Shown here piece after piece: positions 34,295 to 40,129 of a DNA stretch of 40,129 nt. Source of the stretch: Prevotella sp. MGM1. Its GTDB lineage: Bacteria > Bacteroidota > Bacteroidia > Bacteroidales > Bacteroidaceae. The stretch is taken from positions 1 through 40,129 of the forward strand of contig NZ_BEWV01000050.1 in the NCBI RefSeq assembly GCF_002933775.1, written 5' to 3'. The position numbers and the translations under genes were made by a program. The notes beneath the pieces were generated by a model. It saw only the letters and a list, made by a program, of their open reading frames with translations. It was not told where the DNA came from and searched no databases. Position 1 is the first letter of the stretch. Each line of letters starts with the position of its first letter.

Positions 34295-35638
34295 ATGAAG
34301 AAGTTAATTGAGACACTAAAGAACATTTGGAAAGTAGAGGATTTGCGTCAGCGCATTCTTATCGCTCTGCTCTTTACGGCTATTTATCGTTTTGGCTCGT
34401 TTGTTGTCCTTCCAGGTATAAATCCCGGAATGTTGGATAAATTGCAATCGCAGACTCAGGGTGGTTTGATGTCTCTTCTGGATATGTTCTCTGGTGGAGC
34501 ATTTTCCAATGCGTCTATTTTCGCTTTGGGAATAATGCCTTACATCTCAGCTTCTATCGTTATGCAAATTCTCGCCATGACTGTACCTTATTTCCAGAAG
34601 ATGCAGCGTGAAGGAGAAAGTGGACGTAAAAAGATTAGCATGTATACTCGTTGGCTTACAGTGGCAATTTTGCTATTCCAAGCCCCGAGTTACTTGTTTA
34701 ATCTTAAGATGCAGGCCGGAGCGGCTTTAGCTACCGGTGTGTCTTGGACTATGTTTATCATTTCGTCTACAATTATTCTTGCGGCGGGAAGTATGTTCGT
34801 CCTTTGGTTAGGTGAACGCATTACAGATAAAGGAATAGGTAATGGTATCTCAATAATAATTATGGTTGGAATTATAGCTCGTCTTCCCCAGGCTTTTATA
34901 CAGGAGTTGGCTTCTCGCTTTACTTCTGCGACAGGTGGCGGACTTGTTATGTTCATAGCAGAGATAATCATCCTTTTCTGTGTTGTTTGTGCGGCTATTG
35001 TCTTAGTACAGGGAACTCGTAAAATCCCTGTACAATATGCAAAGCGTCTTGTTGGCAATAAGCAATATGGCGGTGCACGCCAGTACATACCTTTGAAGTT
35101 GTTCGCTGCCAATGTAATGCCGATAATCTTTGCACAGGCATTGATGTTTATACCATTGGCTATTGTGCAGTATTCATCTCAAGAGAATGCAAATTGGGTC
35201 GTACGCTCAATGTTGGATCATCATAGTTGGCTGTATAATGTGATATTTGCTTTGTTGATAATCGCATTTACATATTTCTATACTGCAATAACTTTGAATC
35301 CGACACAGATGGCAGAAGATATGAAGCGTAATAATGGCTTTATTCCCGGTATAAAGCCGGGTAAGGACACAGCGGATTATATTGATACGGTAATGTCTCG
35401 TATAACTTTCCCTGGTTCGTTGTTTATCGCTTTTATCGCAATAATGCCGGCTCTTGCGGGATTGCTTCAAGTGCAGGATGCTTTCTCACAGTTCTTTGGT
35501 GGAACTTCATTGTTGATTCTCATAGGAGTTGTACTTGATACTCTCCAACAGATAGAGAGTCATTTGCTCATGCGTCATTATGACGGGTTGCTTAACTCTG
35601 GCCGTATTCATGGCCGTGGTGGAGTGTCCGCATATTGA
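34295..35638 (+). CDS. secY: preprotein translocase subunit SecY
   Basis: This 447-residue protein forms the membrane channel for signal-peptide-bearing proteins. About ten hydrophobic helices are visible, with the plug region after the first (MSLLDMFSGGAFSNASIFAL), the second helix IMPYISASIVMQI, and ribosome/SecA-binding loops such as LGERITDKGIGNGISIIIM and MKRNNGFIPGIKPGKDTADY. It ends GRIHGRGGVSAY. Length is normal. It ends 14 nt before the map start. Confidence 0.98.
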   Translation: MKKLIETLKNIWKVEDLRQRILIALLFTAIYRFGSFVVLPGINPGMLDKLQSQTQGGLMSLLDMFSGGAFSNASIFALGIMPYISASIVMQILAMTVPYFQKMQREGESGRKKISMYTRWLTVAILLFQAPSYLFNLKMQAGAALATGVSWTMFIISSTIILAAGSMFVLWLGERITDKGIGNGISIIIMVGIIARLPQAFIQELASRFTSATGGGLVMFIAEIIILFCVVCAAIVLVQGTRKIPVQYAKRLVGNKQYGGARQYIPLKLFAANVMPIIFAQALMFIPLAIVQYSSQENANWVVRSMLDHHSWLYNVIFALLIIAFTYFYTAITLNPTQMAEDMKRNNGFIPGIKPGKDTADYIDTVMSRITFPGSLFIAFIAIMPALAGLLQVQDAFSQFFGGTSLLILIGVVLDTLQQIESHLLMRHYDGLLNSGRIHGRGGVSAY

Positions 35639-35652
35639 TTTTTGCTTCAGGG

Positions 35653-36447
35653 ATGAGTGTATTTCTGAAGACAGAGGATGAAATTGAGTTGATGCGCCAA
35701 GCAAGCCGACTTGTGAGCAAGACGCTTGGAGAATTGGCAAAACATATAAAACCTGGAGTGACGACTCTCCAATTGGATAGGATAGCAGAAGAGTTTATAA
35801 AAGACAACCATGCTGTTCCTGTATTTAAAGGATTTCCTAATCCGTTTGGAGAGTCGTTTCCTGCCAGTATCTGTACTTCTGTAAATGATATAGTGGTTCA
35901 TGGAATTCCCGATGGGAAAACAATTCTAAGAGACGGTGATATCATTTCTATCGATTGTGGAGTATTTCTTAATGGTTTCAATGGAGATTCGTGTTATACG
36001 TTTAGTGTAGGTGAAGTTTCGGAGGATATAAGGAATTTGCTCGTCGCGACAAAGAAGTCTCTTTATTTAGGTATAGAGAAAGCAGTGGCAGGAAACAATC
36101 TTGGTGATATAGGAAATGCTGTTCAGAATTATTGTGAAAGACATGGCTATGGGGTTGTTCGTGAGTTGACAGGCCATGGGATCGGACGAAAGATGCATGA
36201 AGACCCGCAAATTTTTAATTACGGTAAGTCGGGTAGTGGTATGCTGCTGAAGTCCGGTATGTGTCTTGCAATAGAGCCGATGATAACAATGGGATTGCGT
36301 AATATATGTCTGATGCCGGATAGATGGACAATACGTACACTTGACGGTAGGCCTGCGGCTCATTTTGAGCATACGGTATCAGTGCGTAAAGGAAAGGCAG
36401 AAATTTTATCTTCGTTTGAAGGATTGGAACGTTTAGAAGTAAATTAA
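35653..36447 (+). CDS. map: type I methionine aminopeptidase
   Basis: The start is the ATG at 35653 (MSVFLKTEDEIELMRQASRL); an upstream TTG overlapping the secY stop is less likely. The 264-residue enzyme removes N-terminal methionine from new proteins. Metal ligands are in place: Asp in IISIDCGV, Asp in FNGDSCYT, His in LTGHGIGRKMHE, Glu in AIEPMI, and Glu in HFEHTVSV. No N-terminal zinc-finger extension is present. Its place between secY and infA is common in bacteria. Confidence 0.97.
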   Translation: MSVFLKTEDEIELMRQASRLVSKTLGELAKHIKPGVTTLQLDRIAEEFIKDNHAVPVFKGFPNPFGESFPASICTSVNDIVVHGIPDGKTILRDGDIISIDCGVFLNGFNGDSCYTFSVGEVSEDIRNLLVATKKSLYLGIEKAVAGNNLGDIGNAVQNYCERHGYGVVRELTGHGIGRKMHEDPQIFNYGKSGSGMLLKSGMCLAIEPMITMGLRNICLMPDRWTIRTLDGRPAAHFEHTVSVRKGKAEILSSFEGLERLEVN

Positions 36448-36453
36448 TAAAGT

Positions 36454-36672
36454 ATGGCAAAACAGTCTGCGATAGAACAGGATGGAACAATAGTGGAATC
36501 TCTCTCAAATGCGATGTTCCGAGTAGAACTTGAAAACGGTGTACAAATCATTGCTCATATATCAGGTAAGATGAGAATGCACTATATCAAGATTCTTCCA
36601 GGAGACAAGGTAAAGGTAGAGATGAGTCCTTATGATCTGACAAAGGGTAGAATTGTATTTAGATACAAATAA
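36454..36672 (+). CDS. infA: translation initiation factor IF-1
   Basis: This 72-residue OB-fold protein blocks the A site during initiation. It starts [20 protein letters not shown], with [20 protein letters not shown] and [18 protein letters not shown] at the end, a textbook IF-1. It lies between map and rpmJ. Confidence 0.98.
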   Translation: MAKQSAIEQDGTIVESLSNAMFRVELENGVQIIAHISGKMRMHYIKILPGDKVKVEMSPYDLTKGRIVFRYK

Positions 36673-36687
36673 ACAATAGAGAAATAT

Positions 36688-36804
36688 ATGAAGACAAGAG
36701 CATCATTGAAAAGACGTAATGCCGACTGCAAGATTGTACGTCGTAAAGGACGTCTGTTCGTTATCAACAAGAAGAACCCTAAGTACAAGATGCGTCAGGG
36801 TTAA
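36688..36804 (+). CDS. rpmJ: 50S ribosomal protein L36
   Basis: A 38-residue gene: [20 protein letters not shown], then [18 protein letters not shown]. It has only one Cys and lacks the full CCCH zinc set, so it is the zinc-free form typical of Bacteroidetes. Confidence 0.96.
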   Translation: MKTRASLKRRNADCKIVRRKGRLFVINKKNPKYKMRQG

Positions 36805-36835
36805 TTATTAATCATTTTTTTATTTAATCATTACA

Positions 36836-37216
36836 ATGGCAATAAGAATTGTTGGAGTAGATTTGCCCCAAGAGAAGCGTGGCGAAATCGCATTGACTTA
36901 TATCTATGGTATAGGTCGAAGTAGTTCAGCAAAGATATTGGATAAGGCCGGCGTGAGCCGCGACCTGAAGGTCAGTGAATGGACTGACGATCAGGCAGCT
37001 AAAATCCGTGAAATTATCGGCGCTGAATTCAAGGTTGAAGGAGATCTCCGTTCTGAGATCCAGTTGAATATCAAGCGACTGATGGATATTGGTTGCTATC
37101 GTGGAGTTCGTCATCGTAACGGTCTTCCCGTTCGCGGTCAGAGCACAAAGAACAATGCTCGTACACGTAAGGGTAAGAAGAAGACTGTTGCTAACAAGAA
37201 GAAAGCCACTAAATAA
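36836..37216 (+). CDS. rpsM: 30S ribosomal protein S13
   Basis: This 126-residue S13 starts [20 protein letters not shown], has [17 protein letters not shown] and [20 protein letters not shown], and ends in a lysine-rich tail ([16 protein letters not shown]). It forms inter-subunit bridges from the small-subunit head. It heads the alpha part of the cluster. Confidence 0.98.
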   Translation: MAIRIVGVDLPQEKRGEIALTYIYGIGRSSSAKILDKAGVSRDLKVSEWTDDQAAKIREIIGAEFKVEGDLRSEIQLNIKRLMDIGCYRGVRHRNGLPVRGQSTKNNARTRKGKKKTVANKKKATK

Positions 37217-37240
37217 TTAACTCATTAAGAATTTAGAATT

Positions 37241-37630
37241 ATGGCAAAGAAAACAGTCACTTCAAAGAAAAGAAATGTAAAGGTTGACGCTATGGGACAG
37301 TTGCATGTTCATAGCTCATTCAATAACATTATAGTATCTTTGGCCAATGGAGAGGGCCAGGTTATTTCTTGGTCTTCAGCCGGTAAGATGGGATTCCGTG
37401 GTTCAAAGAAGAATACTCCTTATGCAGCTCAGATGGCAGCGGAAGATTGCGCCAAGGTTGCTTTTGACCTCGGTTTACGTAAGGTAAAGGCTTATGTTAA
37501 GGGTCCGGGTAACGGTCGTGAGTCAGCTATCCGTGCCGTTCATGGTGCAGGTATTGAGGTAACAGAGATTATAGACGTTACTCCGCTGCCGCACAACGGT
37601 TGCCGTCCTCCGAAGAGAAGAAGAGTATAA
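37241..37630 (+). CDS. rpsK: 30S ribosomal protein S11
   Basis: The 129-residue S11 lies in the small-subunit platform. Motifs are [40 protein letters not shown] and the basic end [15 protein letters not shown]. Normal length; 49 nt separate it from rpsD. Confidence 0.98.
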   Translation: MAKKTVTSKKRNVKVDAMGQLHVHSSFNNIIVSLANGEGQVISWSSAGKMGFRGSKKNTPYAAQMAAEDCAKVAFDLGLRKVKAYVKGPGNGRESAIRAVHGAGIEVTEIIDVTPLPHNGCRPPKRRRV

Positions 37631-37679
37631 TCAGGTACTTAGTTGTTGATATAACAAGTTTTAAAAGCATAAAAGAATT

Positions 37680-38285
37680 ATGGCAAGATATATTGGACCG
37701 AAATCAAAAATCGCGCGTCGTTTTGGTGAGCCCATTTTCGGCGCAGACAAAGTTTTGTCCCGGAGAAACTTCCCTCCCGGACAGCATGGCAACAACCGTC
37801 GCAGAAAGACATCTGAGTACGGTGTCATGTTGGCAGAGAAGCAGAAAGCCAAGTATACATACGGAGTACTTGAGCGTCAGTTCCGTAACATGTTTGAGAA
37901 AGCTGCAAAGGCAGACGGTATAACCGGTGAGGTTCTTCTTCAGAATCTCGAGTGCCGTCTTGATAATGTGGTATTCCGGCTCGGAATCGCTCCTACTCGT
38001 GCGGCTGCTCGTCAGCTTGTAGGACACAAGCACATTACGGTTGACGGTAATGTAGTGAATATACCTTCATATTCGGTTAAGCCCGGTCAGGTGATAGCTG
38101 TTCGTGAGAAGTCAAAGTCTCTTGAAGTTATTGAGGCTGCATTGGCAGGTTTTAACCATAGCAAATATCCTTGGATAGAGTGGGATGATACCACCAAGAG
38201 CGGTAAGCTTCTTCACAAGCCGGAGCGTGCCGATATCCCGGAGAATATAAAGGAACAGTTAATCGTTGAGTTGTACTCTAAATAA
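37680..38285 (+). CDS. rpsD: 30S ribosomal protein S4, zinc-free type
   Basis: This 201-residue S4 starts [20 protein letters not shown] and has [19 protein letters not shown] followed by the S4 RNA-binding domain ([40 protein letters not shown]). The zinc cysteines of some S4 proteins are absent. S4 starts 16S 5'-domain assembly and can repress its own operon in E. coli. Confidence 0.98.
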   Translation: MARYIGPKSKIARRFGEPIFGADKVLSRRNFPPGQHGNNRRRKTSEYGVMLAEKQKAKYTYGVLERQFRNMFEKAAKADGITGEVLLQNLECRLDNVVFRLGIAPTRAAARQLVGHKHITVDGNVVNIPSYSVKPGQVIAVREKSKSLEVIEAALAGFNHSKYPWIEWDDTTKSGKLLHKPERADIPENIKEQLIVELYSK

Positions 38286-38297
38286 ATCATTAAATTA

Positions 38298-39290
38298 ATG
38301 GCGATATTAGCATTTCAAAAACCTGATAAAGTCGTAATGTTAGAGGCTAGTGACAAATTCGGCAAGTTCGAGTTTCGTCCGTTAGAGCCTGGCTTCGGTG
38401 TTACAATCGGTAATTCCCTGCGCCGCATTCTTCTTTCATCACTCGAGGGTTATGCTATCAATACCATTCGCATTGCGGGGGTAGAGCATGAGTTCTCGTC
38501 AGTATCCGGTGTAAAAGAAGACGTGACTAACATTATCTTGAATCTCAAACAAGTGAGATTCAAGCAAGTAGTAGAAGAATTCGAGAATGAAAAAGTAAGT
38601 ATCACAGTCGAAAATTCTACAGAGTTTAAGGCTGGTGATATAGGCAAGTATCTGACTGGATTTGAAGTGTTAAACCCTGATTTGGTGATTTGTCATTTAG
38701 ACTCAAAAGCTTCAATGCAGATTGATCTTACCATTAATAAAGGTCGCGGATATGTCCCCGCTGATGAGAATCGCGAGTTCTGTACCGATGTTAATGTAAT
38801 TCCAATCGATTCTATTTACACTCCGATCCGTAACGTAAAATATGCTGTTGAGCCATATCGTGTTGAGCAGAAGACCGACTATGACAAGCTCATATTGGAA
38901 GTTACCACGGATGGTTCCATTCACCCGAAAGACGCACTTAGAGAGGCTGCGAAAATTCTCATCTACCACTTCATGCTGTTCTCTGACGAGAAGATAACTC
39001 TCGAAAATGCAGATGTAGACGGCAACCAAGAGTTTGATGAGGAAGTATTGCACATGCGCCAGTTGCTCAAAACACGTCTTGTAGACATGAACCTCAGTGT
39101 TCGTGCCCTCAATTGCCTTAAGGCTGCTGATGTGGATACTCTTGGGGATCTGGTTCAGTACAACAAGACAGACCTCCTTAAGTTCCGTAACTTCGGTAAG
39201 AAATCGCTCACCGAGCTTGATGATTTGCTCGAGAGTCTGAATCTGTCGTTTGGAACCGACATTTCTAAATACAAATTAGATAAAGAATAA
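38298..39290 (+). CDS. rpoA: RNA polymerase alpha subunit
   Basis: At 330 residues this alpha subunit has the N-terminal dimerisation domain ([40 protein letters not shown]) and the C-terminal DNA/activator-binding domain ([39 protein letters not shown]). The Arg in SVRALNCL corresponds to the E. coli residue that binds UP-element DNA. It lies in its usual place between rpsD and rplQ. Confidence 0.98.
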   Translation: MAILAFQKPDKVVMLEASDKFGKFEFRPLEPGFGVTIGNSLRRILLSSLEGYAINTIRIAGVEHEFSSVSGVKEDVTNIILNLKQVRFKQVVEEFENEKVSITVENSTEFKAGDIGKYLTGFEVLNPDLVICHLDSKASMQIDLTINKGRGYVPADENREFCTDVNVIPIDSIYTPIRNVKYAVEPYRVEQKTDYDKLILEVTTDGSIHPKDALREAAKILIYHFMLFSDEKITLENADVDGNQEFDEEVLHMRQLLKTRLVDMNLSVRALNCLKAADVDTLGDLVQYNKTDLLKFRNFGKKSLTELDDLLESLNLSFGTDISKYKLDKE

Positions 39291-39297
39291 CAAAAAA

Positions 39298-39795
39298 ATG
39301 AGACACAATAAGAAATTCAACCATTTAGGTCGTACTGCATCTCATCGTGAGGCGATGCTCGCAAACATGGCCATCTCGCTGATAATGCACAAAAGAATCA
39401 CTACGACCGTAGCCAAGGCAAAGGCCTTGAAGAAGTTCGTTGAGCCGCTGATAACACGCTCAAAGGACGACTCTACAAACTCACGCCGTGTGGTATTCCG
39501 TTATCTTCAGAACAAGTTCGCTCTAAAAGAACTCTTTGGAGAGGTTGCCGCAAAGGTTGGTGACCGTCCCGGTGGATACACACGTATCATCAAGCTCGGA
39601 ACACGCCAGGGTGACGCAGCACAGATTTGCTTCATAGAGCTTGTAGACTTCGACGAGAATATGGCTAAGACCACAACAAAGAAGAAGGCAACACGCCGTT
39701 CTCGCAAGGCAACAAAGGCAGAGGCTGAAACTCCCGTTGCAGAGGAGACAGTAACAGAGGCTCCTGCAGCGGAAGAAGCTCCCAAGGCTGAATAA
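39298..39795 (+). CDS. rplQ: 50S ribosomal protein L17 with acidic tail
   Basis: The L17 core ([20 protein letters not shown] to about residue 120) is standard, with [20 protein letters not shown] and [20 protein letters not shown]. An added tail of about 45 residues follows: a basic stretch ([19 protein letters not shown]) and then an Ala/Pro/Glu-rich end. Such tails are usual in Bacteroidetes L17. It is the last gene of the cluster, 27 nt before the terminator. Confidence 0.97.
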   Translation: MRHNKKFNHLGRTASHREAMLANMAISLIMHKRITTTVAKAKALKKFVEPLITRSKDDSTNSRRVVFRYLQNKFALKELFGEVAAKVGDRPGGYTRIIKLGTRQGDAAQICFIELVDFDENMAKTTTKKKATRRSRKATKAEAETPVAEETVTEAPAAEEAPKAE

Positions 39796-39822
39796 GCTGT
39801 GTGAATAACAGACATTATATTT

Positions 39823-39860
39823 AAGGGCAGATGAATTTAATTCGTCTGCCCTTTTGTTTT
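39823..39860 (+). terminator. intrinsic terminator of the ribosomal cluster
   Basis: AAGGGCAGATGAA and TTCGTCTGCCCTT form a 13-bp stem with one T:G pair and a five-base loop, followed by a T-rich tail (TTGTTTT). It lies just after rplQ and separates the cluster from the CRISPR array. Confidence 0.92.
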
Positions 39861-39881
39861 ACACTTGTTCATCATTAAGTT

Positions 39882-39889
39882 TATATTTG
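39882..39889 (+). promoter_or_regulatory. -7-like box just before the CRISPR array
   Basis: TATATTTG matches TAnnTTTG and lies 10 nt before the first repeat. Its -33 partner is poor. It may be a leader promoter or the trace of a decayed repeat, since TATATTTGCA resembles TATCTTTGCA in the repeat. Confidence 0.35.
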
Positions 39890-39899
39890 CATTATATAG

Positions 39900-40129
39900 G
39901 TTGTGATTTGCTTTAAAATTCGTATCTTTGCAAGATAACAAACACCAATATGAGCTAATTTAACCCCCGCCTCGATGTTGTGATTTGCTTTAAAATTCGT
40001 ATCTTTGCAAGATAACAAACACCACAAGTCATTTTTATTATATCATTAATTTTGTTGTGATTTGCTTTAAAATTCGTATCTTTGCAAGATAACAAACACC
40101 TATTCCGGCTTGTGCCGTCGGAGCGCCCC
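39900..40129 (+). CRISPR. CRISPR array, type II-C-like, first three repeats; continues off the right edge
   Basis: Three identical 47-bp repeats lie at 39900-39946, 39977-40023 and 40054-40100. They are separated by spacers of exactly 30 bp (39947-39976, 40024-40053), and a third spacer of at least 29 bp starts at 40101. The repeat begins GTTGTGATTTGCTTTAAAAT and ends GATAACAAACACC. Its length and first half closely resemble what I recall of Bacteroides type II-C repeats, and the 30-bp spacers fit Cas9 systems. No cas gene or tracrRNA is inside the window; they should lie further right. Each repeat contains TATCTTTG, so each may carry its own promoter. The spacers are unrelated to one another, which confirms an array and not a simple tandem repeat. 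Confidence 0.95.

Noticed and set aside
40101..40129. 12-base match between the third CRISPR spacer and 8728-8739 (CGGCTTGTGCCG)
   Set aside because: The shared stretch is short and has complementary ends (CGGC/GCCG); a self-targeting protospacer would need a much longer match.

Overview
The window is a piece of a Bacteroidales chromosome. The family is uncertain (Muribaculaceae, Prevotellaceae or Bacteroidaceae are all possible). Four things support this: promoters of the TTTG / TAnnTTTG kind; the merged str-S10-spc-alpha ribosomal protein cluster with Bacteroidetes-type proteins; several exported proteins with tails resembling type IX secretion (T9SS) sorting domains; and a 47-bp CRISPR repeat closely resembling those of Bacteroides type II-C arrays. 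No rRNA or tRNA gene was seen.

Layout. (1) 1-6985, minus strand: a three-gene operon coding for a secreted protein with a T9SS-like tail, an RHS/YD-repeat protein broken by a frameshift in an A6 tract, and a second RHS protein that is open to the left edge and carries the conserved RHS core. Any variable toxin tip lies outside the window. (2) 7570-7890: a DUF3467 gene; from memory this gene often sits near rpoC/rpsL in Bacteroidales. (3) 8673-17051: a TPR/helix-turn-helix lipoprotein regulator gene split by a 6.6-kb integrative element at 9566-16188. Removing the element and one copy of the 8-bp repeat TTATTTTA restores one 587-codon reading frame. The element carries a DNA adenine methyltransferase, a PD-(D/E)XK restriction enzyme, an 84-residue protein of unknown function, a MobV relaxase with a hairpin-rich presumed oriT, a small DNA-binding protein, an array of eight 8-bp units, and an IntDOT-like tyrosine recombinase. 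(4) 17240-21260: exported-protein genes that the split regulator may control: a lipoprotein, a beta-rich protein with a sorting-type tail but no signal peptide, and a BspA-like leucine-rich repeat protein. (5) 21571-39795: one long run of 31 translation, secretion and transcription genes from rpsL to rplQ, closed by a strong terminator. (6) 39900-40129: the start of a CRISPR array with three identical repeats; cas genes would be beyond the right edge.

How it fits together. A housekeeping backbone (DUF3467 and the ribosomal cluster) is interrupted between DUF3467 and rpsL by about 13.7 kb of accessory DNA. That DNA holds surface or secreted proteins, their putative regulator, and a mobilizable restriction-modification island that has inactivated the regulator. 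With the CRISPR array, two unrelated defence functions flank the ribosomal cluster. The most unusual points are the in-frame, possibly reversible split of the regulator, the three-gene R-M module with its unexplained small protein, the octamer array, and a complete Bacteroidetes-type promoter inside every CRISPR repeat.
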